The position numbers were made by a program, and so were the translations under genes. This document shows positions 36,675 through 48,521 of a stretch of 64,000 nt of DNA, piece after piece. The notes beneath the pieces were generated by a model, which was given only the letters and a program-made list of their open reading frames with translations, had not been told where the DNA came from and did no database searches. Positions within the stretch are counted from its first letter, which is position 1, and each line of letters begins with the position of its first letter. Source of the stretch: Phlebiopsis flavidoalba (taxonomy: Eukaryota; Basidiomycota; Agaricomycetes; Polyporales; Phanerochaetaceae); assembly GCA_035772785.1 (NCBI GenBank), contig JAOCPU010000009.1, positions 744,001 through 808,000 of the forward strand. Reading direction: 5' to 3'.

Positions 36675-38513
36675 TCAGCGATGTCCCAGACTTTTACGCA
36701 GTCGTGGACGTGAAAGGTCATCATACGGAGGTGGAAAGGTCAGCGGAAGTGGGTGAAATACGAGGAAGGGCCACTTGAGCGTGTAGTGTACGCGGGCCCC
36801 TATGAGTCCCAGACATGGTTCTCTGATAGGGTGTGAGTGGCTCCTCCATATTATCCGATATGTTGGATATGCGACCACTGTAAACGACGAGAATGTGGGG
36901 GCGGACCCCGGCTGTGAAGGTAGCCTCACTCATTATTCGGCCGAATTGGGTCGATGATATGATAGTCTCTTCTCGTTCCGAGTGAGAGTGGGCGGGTTTG
37001 ATTATCATCTACAGCTCTTGCTGCAGAGCTCCTGTTAGAATCTCCGCACAATGACGGCTGCATCATTGGCCTCTTCCACCGTCACGCGGTCGCGCGCTCG
37101 TCCGTAGAACGTGGCGTGTGAGGATGTCCGGTCACGTTCGTCAACTCTGCGCTGGAGTGTCTACAATTGTGACGGATGAATTGGGAGTAGTGCGCGGTGC
37201 AGTTTGGTCCAGAGACCAGTTGTTCTGTAGCCGCGTCCATTTGACTCATTGTTATTATCCACCATTTTCTCGTTTGCGTGGTGGTGGGGAGATTAGGATG
37301 CGGTTGTGTCCGACGACGACAAATCCAATACACCAAACGCAACAACATTGTGCAGTGAAGATCAGGAAGACAAACGCCACCTGGCGCACTCTTGCAGTAG
37401 GCGCAATTGTATGCATTGTCATGCGTCTTTCCGGAGAGGGAAAGGCGTGACGGGTGTGGAGGATGAGGATGAGAGCTCTGACGAGAGGGACGGAGCGGGA
37501 TGATGATGATACCTCAACACTGGTGAATAACGCCCATAGAGTCCGTGTTGAGACCGAAAGAACTGTCTCCGGTGATGCCGATGTGCCTTCGGAGCCAAAT
37601 GACGTGGCATGAATTGGTTTGAGCCATCGAGAAGCTGGAGACGGCTACGGTACTGCGCTGGAGAAGCCGACATCGGAGGGTTGTCGTAGACGTCGGAAAA
37701 CACCTGCGAAAGAGACGACTCAAAGCTTACTGCCGAGATGGACGATGGACGATATGAACGAAGAAGAAAGTGAAGGCTAGGGACGTTGATGTGTGAACTG
37801 TTTCGTCATCATGTCTGCAAGGAATCAGCCCCACCCTCAAACTGTCTAGCAAGGGAAGACTGACACGTACGTGTAAATGATGTAATTCAAGGAGAAAAAG
37901 GCTGGTGGCTGTCTCCAACTCCCTCGCCGTTCTTTATGGTCCAACACATGAGATCCCGGAGATAGGTCTGCTGTTAAGCGTAGACGGAGACATTGTATTC
38001 CGAGATATTCGTTGTTTGCGTCGGGGTAGAGACGTATGATCCTACTACGGCGTTTCCATCGATGTGAAGGATAGGACTGTGTTTCCATAATCTGGCAAAG
38101 TATGGATGATACAAAAGACATAGACTGGCGACACCTGTGCCAAAAGTCAGGAGACATTTTTTGTTTTGAAATCAAGATTCCACGATCTAAGGTTAACACC
38201 GACCATTTAAAGCTCATGGTTCGCAATGCCAGCACTGTCTGAGGGATGACCATTGGTGTAACCGGTGTATTTGCCCCTTGCCCCCCGTGCCAAGTCGTGT
38301 CGCTGCCATGTTTTGTTCGATGCTTGATTGCGGTCCGGCGTGAGCGGAGAACAATTCACTGCAATTGATGTGCCAACGTTCCACACGTCGGCGGGTTCGT
38401 ATGTGATCAAAATCTCGTCTGGGAATCGTCCACGGTAATATTCACAAGCGATGTGAAGAGATGAAAGTAGGGAACATTGTCAGAGAAAAAATGGTGGTTA
38501 GTTGGCGGTGCAT
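36675..38513 (-). CDS. Array copy A: Ser-rich single-pass membrane protein
   Basis: First member of a tandem family. The minus-strand ATG at 38511-38513 gives a short signal peptide (MHRQLTTIFSLTMFPTF). The ectodomain opens NITVDDSQT, ITYEPADVWNVGT, then a His-rich gap in place of KTWHDSTW. A second exon follows with HIDGNAVVGSYVSTPT and the closing LNYIIYTY (about 37880). In this Agaricomycete family such ectodomains resemble galactose-binding beta-sandwiches. A Ser/Thr-rich segment, a membrane segment and a basic stop-transfer run (CRRRTQPHPNLP, about 37310-37275) come next. The cytoplasmic tail ends FPPPYDDLSR at about 36740-36705. Upstream (about 38690) a TATTTATG box is present. Function unknown; a cell-surface sensor or adhesin is plausible. 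Confidence 0.72.
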
Positions 38514-40050
38514 TGATAATGTGTCAAAAATCTGTAGTTTCCGTAGTAGCGACAGCCCGGAATGGAAATATTACGCCAGTCCCCTAGAACGAAAAGACGG
38601 CAACGAGAACAGGGGTGAAGCGTACAAAGGCTTGTAGTAAAAAGAACGGCTAGAGAGAGCCAACGCCCCCACCCACCTAGGCAAGAGCCCATAAATATTG
38701 GGTACGCCCTTGTGAGAGCTCGCTGCTACCGAAGTACCAACAGGTACAACGAACGCAACAGGAAGAAAGATTTCATCTTCGTATATGCACAGCGAATGAG
38801 AACGGTTCATCGACCAGTGATGAAATAATCATCACAATGACGAGCCATCCCTTATAACGGCTGCGTGCGCGCTAATTCAAAGTGCTCGCTTGACATCCCA
38901 ATCAGCGGCTCCGTTTTACTTTTATAGAGTACTACCGTTCCTGTGATGATTGTCGTAGCTGAGCTAGCCAGAATTCATCTCTGCTTGATAGCGCGCCCTA
39001 ACTCGAGATTTATCGATGACCAAGCGCCTGGAGATGCGTAGAGGGTTTTGGCCGGCGTACTCTAGATATAGGTCCGTCGATTTCAAGTTGCCCACGGGTA
39101 GTAATGCTGCGAAGTGTGAGTAATCAATAGAGGTCGATACGCAAGGTGGTTCCGGTCGTAAGAGAAAGAGGTAACGTGCCGATCATAGCGGCAAGCGGAT
39201 ACCACGGCATATACGACGTTGTGTTATCGCCAAGCCGCAATCGAATTTAAAGGTTTTTTCATGAGGAAGTGAGAGGGGCAATTGAAATCGACAATTTTTA
39301 GGCTGTACTAACGTAGGGATCCAAGCGACGTTGTTGAGCTATTACAAAACCAATGTAATGCGAGGTGATGATCGTTACGTGAGATGATACATATTTGGCT
39401 CGCGGTGGTGGAGAACTCGTAATAGAACTAGAATCTTTTGACTTCCGCCTTCCAACTATTTCAAATTGCCACTTCCCCCCAAGGGCCCAGGGGACCCACG
39501 TGGACCTTCCAAGTCGACAACATTTGCAACACACTTGTTTGTGCAGGAGTCGTCGTGGCAATTTACAATTTTTTTTACAACGCCTACTGCGAATGTAGAG
39601 ATATATGACTCCGAGCTTTTGATACGTTTAGCCACCCCCCCGCAACGTTGGTGGTGAAAGATGATATACCGACCCATTTCAAAACTCGAAAATCACGTCA
39701 ACGGACTCGTCAACTTGACATTCACAGCCTTTAAATCCGAGTCGTTGAGGCGTGTAGAAAACGCTAACGATAGTTTACATATGATGGAAAAAAATAACAA
39801 AACCGATGGCTCCAGTGTAAGCCGATCTGGATGACCCACCCATAGATTTCATGGCCGTACATACTGCACGCCTTAAAATACCATGGCAAGACATCGTCCC
39901 CAAACGCAGGGAACCAGGTGGCCAGCGTCGGAATGCCAGGCACTGCAGGAAACTTTTTCATAGATCGTTTCAACCGCCCGTCTTATCCTGCATGAAACAC
40001 GGATTGGTAAAAAAAGACTGGCCGGGGTCTTGGCGCTCGTGGCGCGGACG
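38514..40050. other. Array spacer, no gene recognised
   Basis: It holds the copy A promoter (TATA-like TTTATG near 38692; GTACCAAC-type element at 38731-38741). The rest, 38.8-40.05 kb, is AT-richer than its surroundings. Open frames at 39298-39561 and 39456-39677 (-) have no recognisable family. Confidence 0.4.
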
Positions 40051-40059
40051 TTGACAGAC

Positions 40060-41190
40060 CACTAAGGTGCTCAGGTGCCTCGTCTCGCGCTCGGGGTAAT
40101 AGCTCAATCATGATGCAGGACGGTCAATGGGATGTCTCGTGCGAATATGGTGCGGATGACGACGGAGCAGTGAGTCGGCACAGTTGGCTAGTCTTCGCTA
40201 TACTTAGTCCGGTACGTGGTGCCTCCCGCCTATCCATCTAAGATTCAGGTACGATCGCCAGCACACCGATATCTCGCTTAGCGTGAAATGGGGCTCGCTT
40301 GCATAACTTTGCTCGTCGTTGGAATTTTGTATGACAGGGTGGTCCCTAGCATTCGAGCGAGAGTATTCGGACATCTCACTGGTGAACGTGACAATAGAAC
40401 TCGTAGTGAGTCTTCGTGCACTACTAATGATATCTGCACCAATCAGCACTATACCTACCTATCGAGCGCGTGTATTGAAAAGACAGAGGGACACGCACTC
40501 AGTTGGTCGTGACTCAGGCCTGTTGTTTGAATGTTGCTAGTGACTTGATGGCATGTGTCATTCGACTCTGACCACTCGATCCTAAGGCCTAAGCCCTGGG
40601 TCATCTATGACTGTTCGCGCTCTGCCTTTGGGAGGCTAGGGTCATCCGCGATACTTACCTCGTTCTGACCGCGAGGAGTGCTCGTAGCGTCGGCGTTGTT
40701 GACGGCGGCACCTACACATCAGAGCAGATGTAAATGGTGAGGGAAAAGCCACCAGTCTCTAAGAACGGATCGTTGAAGTGTTGCCAAAGAGATCTAGAAT
40801 AGTATGCAATATAAATGAGTTTGATTTAGCGAAAACCGACAAAACACCTGGTGACGGGTATGGAGCTTTTACCTCAGTCACTGCTGCAACTATCCCTAGT
40901 GAGTTTGTAAATATAGCAGTCTCCTGGGCATGCGGACAGAAACTCGGGGACCGAAGTAGAAATGAATAGGGTAGTAGCTTGCTGAGGCGGAGGTGGGCCT
41001 GAGCTAACGATTGTATGGCCTGGTAGGCTGGAACATGTAATGGATATCAGGGGACTCTAAGAATTTGGCGCCTTGATTTGTTTGGTGAGCTATCAGCGCT
41101 TCAGCGACAGAGAGCGACGTTTGCGAAAAAGGGGCCACGTGGCCTTCCGCGTCGACCACTTTCTGAACAACTTGCAACATTAACTGGTCC
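40060..41190 (-). pseudogene. Array copy E: tail-only fragment related to copy D
   Basis: Only the C-terminal half of a family member is visible. Minus-strand segments QTNQGAKFLESPDI (about 41085-41045), GQNEVSIADDP (about 40665-40630) and LTTSSIVTFTSEMSEYSRSN (about 40410-40355) align with TTQIEAPNSSPEPPDI, RQNETSRMTQD/IADDP and ITTSSIVTSASTMSEYSRRS of copy D. The DNA also matches, for example CTCCGCCTCAGCAA. The region to the right (41.2-41.7 kb), where the ectodomain should lie, contains nothing resembling NVTVDD or WNVG. It is therefore truncated at the 5' end, or its front half has been replaced. More closely related to copy D than to A, B or C. Confidence 0.6.
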
Positions 41191-41713
41191 CGGTCACCGG
41201 TCACCGTCAGCAGCCACCGGTCAGAATTGTACTGGGGGTCACTGCCGGGAGGGATCGTAGATTACAGTCATCCCGCCCACTGGCAGGCTATGGAGGCTTC
41301 AACTTCGAACGACACGTTTGCAAGTAAGTATTCGCTATTCATCAAATTGCACGACGCTGAGCTAGACTCTCTCACAAAATCAACACTCTCATTCTACGGA
41401 TATAAGTATTTATTGGAATGCTCGAAAAACGCGTACTCATTCAATTCTAAACCTCTCCGCCGTTGCTATATGTGTTGCTATACTGGAAGCTGCGAGGAAA
41501 TACTGGTAAAAACGCGCAAAAACGAGCTCGCCCTCGATGGCGACTCAAGTACTAATGGCGGGGCCCGCCGCTCCTCGTCGTCCAACCAGGAGCGTTGGGC
41601 ATAGTGGAATATCAAGACTAATGCAGGATCACCGTCTCTTTGCGTCTGCCGCTGTTAGTGCTCGGTAAAGCCCTGTGCTGGCAGAGGGAGAGGGCTCTTG
41701 GAATTGAGCTCCA

Positions 41714-43065
41714 CTAATGGAAGGGAAGCCTCTCAAAGCTTCCTGTCTGAGTCATGTGAGCTGTGCTCAAACTACCCGAGTCGTGGCGTGAAAGGTCGTC
41801 ATACGGGGGTGGGAATTCTGTGGAAGCAGGTGATATACGAGGGAGGCCCCTTGTCTGTGTGGTTCCTGTTTCAAATACATCCGCCCCTAACTCGGGACCA
41901 TCTTGCGATTTCTCGTTGCGGGTGCTGTGGAAAAGTAGTTGCGGCGTGTCCTGACGGCGACTGCACCAGCAGACTGAAGCAAACACAGCGATCAGGAGAA
42001 TAATGCCGCCTGACAACGCGCAGAGGCAAGGACAGATCGTTCGAGTCTTGCCCCGAGGAGGAATGTGACGATGTTGAGAAAGAGGGAAGAGAGAGCTGAT
42101 GAGGAAGATGGACTCGAGGAGGACGATACTTCAAACTACAGTGAATATTCCCAGAGAGTTCGTCGTCGAAAACTGAAGTAATTGTCTGTGGTGATACCGA
42201 TTGGGCTTCCGAGGTAAACGAGGCGGACTGTGTCTGTTTCATCTGCACTACCTTGGGAGAGTAAGGGTGTGCTAGAGGTCGGTGGTACCCGAAGAATAGA
42301 CGATTTGGGGGCTCCTACCGGCGGCGCCGTGGCGATCGGCTGAACTTGCGGGGACGACGGCGACATAGACGAAGGGAGAAGTGCAGATGAGGATCCAATC
42401 TGAACGCTTTCGTCGTCGTGTCTACGGAGAATCAGTCAATTCCTCAGACTATTCAGAGCAGAGAGCACCTACGTATATACGATGTAATCAAGAAGAAGAA
42501 GACTGTTACTATCTCCGGCTCCCCCCGTTCTGGAGGTCAACACATGGGGACCTGGCGATAAGACCTGCGGTAGAGTACACGAGGGACGTTGTAGTCGTAT
42601 GTGCTTTTGTTTGTCGCACTATGGACGAATGATCCCACTGCGCTCCCATTGATGAAGAAGGACATGTCTGATGCCCCAAAAGGGTGAGCTAAACTATGGG
42701 AAATGATGCAGAAGACGTAGACCGCAACTCCTGTATCGAAATTCAAGAGGCGTTTATTCAGTCTTCAATGTGGATTTCATGATACTTATTCGACCGACCA
42801 TTGCAAAAGTCACGGTGGCAGTAGCAGCACTGTCTGCACTATCACCTTGCATCCACGTCGAGTCGTGCCATGTATTGTCCCATGCTTGATTGGGTTCTGG
42901 GTGAGCGGTACACGTACTGCAATTGGTGCCGACGTTCCACCGGTCGGCGGGTTCGTATGTGATTATACTCGTCTGTGAGTCGTCCACAGTGAAATTAACG
43001 AGTGATCCGAGAATCAACGCTGGGAATACTGTCAAAAAAAGAGTGGTAGTTAGATGCATGGGCAT
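41714..43065 (-). CDS. Array copy B: Ser-rich single-pass membrane protein
   Basis: The minus-strand ATG at 43063-43065 starts a clear signal peptide (MPMHLTTTLFLTVFPALILG). The ectodomain then begins VNFTVDDSQT, IITYEPADRWNVGTNCSTC and AWDNTWHDSTWMQGDSADSA, and the frame breaks after an intron. Exon 2 carries FINGSAVGSFVHSATNKSTY (about 42665-42600). A Ser/Thr/Pro-rich stalk spans about 42.4-42.1 kb. The membrane segment GGIILLIAVFASVCWC starts at about 42010 and is followed by basic RRQDT. The cytoplasmic tail contains GADVFETGTTQTRGLP and ends STEFPPPYDDLSRHDSGSLS to a stop at 41714. This is the most complete member of the (A,B,C) subgroup. No enzyme motif is present. Confidence 0.78.
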
Positions 43066-43246
43066 GAATGGGTGGAATCGATGGCTTTCTGTGACGGATA
43101 CTAGTCGGAAGGGAAAATAACAATGTGAAGTGAACATGATTTTCCCCTGAGCGAGAATAGGACGGAGCGAAGAAGAAGGCTTAAGTAGAAAAGATACACG
43201 AGCTGCTATCTCCATCCTGACAACACCCAACATGTAGTACGGCACA

Positions 43247-43261
43247 ACTCGACGTACCAAA
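43247..43261 (-). promoter_or_regulatory. Shared upstream element, copy B
   Basis: CTCGACGTACCAA on the plus strand, about 185 bp upstream of the copy B start. The same string with at most one change lies at a like distance before copies C and D. Confidence 0.5.
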
Positions 43262-43389
43262 CAGTCAGATGTATGGAAGCAAAGATGACATCTTGTGTGG
43301 GAGCGGTGTCGATCATCAAAGTCAATGAGCATCTTGGCGTTGACTAACGCTGACTCCTGAGGCTCAACTCCAACTCAACTCAACTATCC

Positions 43390-43640
43390 CCAATGATAAA
43401 CGAACGACGATTATCTCTTGAAGCGGCTACGTGCTGTACTCATAAACAATTGCTTAATGATCTGGTAGCAGCCCCTGGCTTGTGCTCACGTTTATTCGGT
43501 GCTGGCCGTATCGGCGCCGCTAGTATTCATATCTTCATGATCATGGGGCTTAGCATACTAGTTACAAGCTTCCACAGTTCCGAGATGACCAGACCCCAGA
43601 CTCAAGATGGGTATGGAGTCTGATCTGATAGATAGATGTT
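43390..43640. repeat. Duplicated spacer, left copy
   Basis: Upstream flank of copy B. It shares several blocks in the same order with the flank of copy C (about 47890-48140): AGCGGC-ACG, CCGAG-(TT)-GATGACCA, ACCCCA-A-AGATGG and TCTGATCTGATAGATA/TTTGATCTAACAGATA. This shows that the duplication unit includes intergenic DNA, not just the gene. Confidence 0.5.
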
Positions 43641-44579
43641 CTGTTGTTCTGACCTCTAGTAGGAGCTCGCGCTACGCAGCATGACTAGGTTAGATGGTTG
43701 CTCATCAGAAAACAAAACGAATACTTAACAAGGTCATGCGAGATTGGGCGAATCAACGTCGTGCAGGGTAGGGATAGGTCACGATAAACCTAATAAAGCC
43801 GTGTGCGACAGAAAAAAGGGAATGGCTGGTCGTGCAGGAGAGACATGCATGTAGTATTCCTAGAATATCACGCCCCTTGCATGATAAGTAAAGGTATTGT
43901 GAGAGGTTGGTGAGAAAAACGCAATATCCGTGACGCGGGGTGAAGATCTAGACCCCGCGGCTCGTACCATGAGCGCTCCGAGCGGCTGATCCGCGCAGAC
44001 TCGGAAGCACTGAGCGAACTGCAGACTCCTCTAGACTCCTCTCGAGTATCTCAACGCACTTCCCCAGAGCTTGTCATCCAAATGATGCTATTGACTACAG
44101 CGATGCCGCTACTTCCCTAAAACACAGCCGTGGGAAGCCTACTGACGGGGCCCGTATACGTATGGAGGCCATGCGACGCTAATTGCGCTCTAGGTATCTC
44201 TCCCCCCCGACCACCACTAGTCTCGTTCCCATCCCGCACCGGAACTCCGAAGGCGCAAATTCAACTCGGCACTGATGGTCCGTTCTGACCTTTGGGACAG
44301 ATTTGTAACCCCTCGAAGGCTCAGAATCGTCCTTCTGATTCGATCGAGACAGTTTACAGCTGTCTGGTCCCTGGCTCAGGTCCAAGTCTTTGATCACTAC
44401 CCCAGATGTCGCCTGTCTCACCAAGATCCCCTGAGATCATGAACTACCGCCTAATGTGCTTGTGGAGTCATCAAACGAAACCTGCTATTGAGACCGAAGT
44501 TACTGGGGTAAGTACTGAGCCACAGACGCAAAATGAGACGGTCTAGGAAAAGGCCCTCAGCTATGCTCCAGCAATTGTG

Positions 44580-45625
44580 CTGGTAGAGTACTTATAAGTG
44601 TTCGACTTCTCAGACAATGAAATAAAATGTAGTAGAGTAGAATCTTTTTATCGTTGTGGAGGGAGTTTTGCCTTGAGGTTGTCAGGAGGTACCGTGGGGC
44701 GAAGGTGAGATTGGTGGTTGTATGTAGTGGCCGCGCTAAATCTGTAGACTAGACGAAATCAGCGCAAAGACGAGTAATCACGCTTACCTAACAAACCCGC
44801 GCTCCCTCTCGAGAGACAAACACGCTACTCAAGTCGTGGGACCGAGCGCCAACAACCAGAGAGAGGACGAAGCAGGCGAGACGGAAACGAGAAACGAGAC
44901 ACGGACGGACGAGCGAAACAGCGTTATGGATTACTCGACGTGGGGGAAAAAACCCGAAGGTTGCGTACATGCGCGCACGCGACTTATGTAGGAAACAGCC
45001 GCCCGCTACCGTGCTCTCGGTCGGGGGTCCGGTCATCGACATACAGACATAGAAGAATAAAACGAAGTGTGGAGTGAGGAAGGGAAAGGGGGAAAAGAAT
45101 GGGGTTCTAGGCCGCGGAAAGGCGCACCCCGCGTCCGAAAAGGGGAATCCGGCGCGACAGACGAGGGCGCGACCTATTTACGTGCGCGATCCGACCCCGA
45201 AGAACGCGGGCCGCCACCTCTCGCTGTCAGCGGCCGGGTCCTCTCGTCGACGGCGGGTCTCGTTAACGGCCGTTGGCCCGAGAAGTTGGAAAAGAATATA
45301 ATAAAGAACTCTCTCGTGCGCCCAAAGACCTATCCTCCAGCGCGCTGCGCGCGCGAACGTGGTTACGCAGACTTGCGGCGCGTTTCGAGGTCGATTGGGG
45401 GACTGGGGAATGGGGGAAACGGACGCGCTCGACGGTGAGCGGGAAGCCGACGCGAGCGGCTGGTTTCGCTCCTTCGCCATCTCGGTGCACGGCGGCGTGA
45501 CGTCATGGCTCTGAGGCCGTAGTTGACAGAAACGGCGAGCCTCGGTGGTCGGGTTATGGCGTCATCGCGCTCGCGCGCGATCTGAGCGCGTCGACAAGTC
45601 GCGTGTTTTTCGAATCCTGGAGCGA
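44580..45625. other. CpG-rich compositional outlier block
   Basis: From about 44.78 to 45.62 kb the sequence becomes purine-rich and CpG-dense (runs such as GCGCGCTGCGCGCGCGAACG, CGCTCGCGCGCGAT), unlike its neighbours. Its left part (44.6-44.8 kb) has sequence that reads like the end of a retroelement LTR or other insertion (TGTAGTAGAGTAGAATC and following). Open frames on the plus strand (45067-45438) are very Arg/Gly/Glu-rich and probably not protein. I see no integrase, reverse transcriptase or clear terminal repeat, so the mobile-element idea is open. Confidence 0.45.
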
Positions 45626-45814
45626 CCGTTTTTGTTCGATTTTACGCGTCAGGCAGATTTTACCTCCACATCGTCCGTCCGGCAACAGCCTCCGAATCTT
45701 AAATTATCATCACGCCTTATCCAGAGCTATTGATGCGATGAGTTATACGTTGGCTTTATTTAGGATCGTTTTTGACAAGCGCGTACTCATTGACGAGAAG
45801 TTCTTGAAACTTCC

Positions 45815-47553
45815 CTATCCTGCAAGTTGTCCCTCAGACCTACTCGCCGAGTCGTGGCGCGAAAGGTCGTCATACGGGGTGGAAATTCTGTGGGAGCAGG
45901 TGATACACGATGGAGGCCCCTTGACCGTGTAGCTTCTGTTTCAACCACCGTGACGGTTGGCCCCCCACCTGTGTGAATGAGGCTCTCTTCAACATTATCC
46001 GGCTCGAAATTTGCATCAGGGCCGTTTGTTCTATGGCGAATGTAGTCCCATGTACGACAGACTCGCTGTTGGTACTCGGATCGATGTGATGATAGTCTCC
46101 CACACTTGAGTGAGAGTACTCAAGAGCATCAGTAAATCAACGGCCGTAGTTGCAGACCTCGTGGTTTCAGTCCTCGCATTTTACCAAACATACTAGTAGT
46201 AGTCTCGCCCACCGACGAGCGTGCGCGTTCTCCGCAGTTTGAAGGTGGAGCGGAGGGTGTTCGATTCGCTGTAGGCAGGGATCGAATGGACCGTGAACCG
46301 TGGCAGTTACCGGAGTGGCGGCGCGGCAGCAAGCGTTCCAGTCGTTATTTTGAGCCCATGCATTTGATTCGGGACCATCTCCGATTTCTCGTTGCGGAGT
46401 GTGAAGAGTAGGTGCCACGAGTCTGACGACGACTACGCCAACAGACTAAAGCAAAGACAGCGATCAGGAGAAATAACTCCGCCTGATACTGCACAAGCAA
46501 GGATAACCGTCCGAGTCTTGTTGGAGGGTGAATGTGACGACGTGGAAAACGATTGAGAGAGTCGATGATGGGGATGGAGAGGACGGGATCTCAATGGTTG
46601 TGACTGCCCCCAAGGAGTTTGTTGAGACTGAAATGATAGTCTTCAGTGATACAGGACTCGGCTTCCGAGGCAGGCGATGTGGATTGAATATGTTGCGTTG
46701 AGGGTAAAAGGCTGGATGGGGCGGCTGTTCCACCTTGGGAAACCAAGGACGGTGTGGTAGATGTCGAAACCACCTGAGAAGAAGATCCGAGCTGCACCGA
46801 GCTGGCACTCGGTTGAAGTTGCGCAGACGACGATGGTACAGATGAAGGGAGAAGTGAAGGTGGAGACACGGACTGAACGGTCTCATCGTCACGTCTACGT
46901 AAAATGCTCAGAGTCAATCGTCAGCCCATTGAAAAGAGAAGCTGCCTACGTGTATACGATGTAATCAAGAAGAACCAGGCTTTTGGCAGCTCCAATCCCC
47001 TCCGTTCTGGAGGGTAAAGACATGGGGACCTGGCGATAAGCCAGTGGTAGAGTACACGAGGACGTTGTAATCGTATGTGCTTTGGTTTGTCGGAGCAAGG
47101 ACAAATGATCCCACTGCGCTACCATCGATAAAGAAGGACATGTCTGAATTCCCGTCAGGGGAGGTCAAGGTATGAGCGATGATGCAATAGACATAGACTG
47201 CGACACCTATATCAAAAAAGTCAAGAGTGGAGTTGTTCGGGTTGTACGAAGTTTAACCCACCATTGATCGGCATGGTTGCAGTACCAGCACTGTCTGCAC
47301 TACTACCTTGGTTCCAAGTCGTATCGTGCCATGTCTTGTCCAATATTTGAGCGGGATCCGGGATCTCAGGTGAGCTGTACATGCACTGACAATCATTGCC
47401 AACGTTCCACACGTCGTGGCCGGTTCGTATGTGATTATGTTTCGTCTGAGAGTCATCCACAGTAACATTCACAAGGGACGCAACGATCAAGGCAGAAATA
47501 ATGCGAGAGAGAAAGAGCAAGTTCGTGTCAAAGGAGTTGGTGGTCAGTTGCAT
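45815..47553 (-). CDS. Array copy C: Ser-rich single-pass membrane protein
   Basis: The minus-strand ATG at 47551-47553 starts a signal peptide (MQLTTNSFDTNLLFLSRIIS) followed by ALIVASLVNVTVDDSQT, DVWNVGNDC, then DKTWHDTTWNQGSSADSAGT. After an intron, exon 2 reads VAVYVYCIIAHTLTSPDGNS, DMSFFIDGSAVGSFV, STYDYNVLVYSTTGLSPGPH and VFTLQNGGD (about 47210-46990). This is the clearest ectodomain of the array. A Ser/Pro-rich stalk (46.9-46.6 kb) and a membrane segment near 46.5-46.45 kb follow. A cytoplasmic tail with NEKSEMVPNQMHG continues, and the protein ends STPYDDLSRHDS, with the stop at 45815. One proline of the PPPY motif is lost to a deletion. Downstream DNA (45845-45945) is nearly identical to the same part of copy B. 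Confidence 0.8.
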
Positions 47554-47730
47554 GTCGGCATGAATGGGTGAAATCTGCGGCTTTGTGCAGCGGAGTATCC
47601 GGGATGGGAAAACAAGGAGTGAGAGGGTATAAAGAGAGGGCGTGGATGGGGGTGAACCGACGAAGGTTTTAAGTAAAAAAAGTCAGAGCCAACGCTTCCA
47701 TTTGGCCAACAGCCAACAAGAGCGGCAGAG

Positions 47731-47744
47731 CTCGACGTACCAAC
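47731..47744 (-). promoter_or_regulatory. Shared upstream element, copy C
   Basis: CTCGACGTACCAAC on the plus strand, about 178 bp upstream of the copy C start. A TTTATACC box (minus strand) lies between it and the ATG at about 47625. Confidence 0.5.
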
Positions 47745-47889
47745 AATAGAATTAACGGGACAGAGATGTCATCTTTGCAAGTGGCGCTCGTCAAATCCAA
47801 TCTCTTGGGATTCCAGTGACCTACTCAGCTTCTCTATCCCCCATGCAACGTAAATGAGAGGGCAGTATATGTTACAATATGAGCAGCAC

Positions 47890-48140
47890 TCACTTCCCTT
47901 AGAGCGGCCACGCTCTTTATTCTTGACGAGTGCCTATGCGGTCCTATTACTGAAGCGCCCATAGCACTTGCATAGCACAGTCTTCATTGGCACGGGCAGC
48001 AGAGCCGATCATCAATGTTCATCTCTCTAGGAGGGGGTATTATTGACAGGGTATTGAACGTACATGTGCAAGCTCCGAGTCTTCTCGGATGACCAAAACC
48101 CCAAAGATGGACATGGAAATTTGATCTAACAGATACGATG
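47890..48140. repeat. Duplicated spacer, right copy
   Basis: Partner of the spacer at 43390-43640. The conserved blocks are in the same order and orientation relative to the gene, separated by indels of up to a few tens of bases. Confidence 0.5.
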
Positions 48141-48521
48141 ACATTTAGTTTGATTTGATCCCCAGACAAAAACGAGATGCGGCCGAGATGGTTAGTACTA
48201 AGTAATCCTCGCCCGTCGCAGTGGCGGTGGTACAGCAGCAGTTCGAGATTGTTGACCAGCTTTGAGCGAGCCTGAGTGAGACTCGTCTATATCTTCAGTT
48301 GGAGTGGCCCTCCGGTAGTAACAGGATACGTATCCACTCAGGTAAATGTTTTTCACGATCGTAGATACGATCCTCCCACCTAGCAGCCTAGAGTCCGCAC
48401 AAATGTACAAGTTAAAGAACTGCCAGCCAGTATTTTGTAAGCGCACGAATTCAAAGTTCACAGCTGAAATATTCATGGGGCTCACGGTCTATGCAGATCT
48501 ATGGGTAGACCAGCGATCCGC

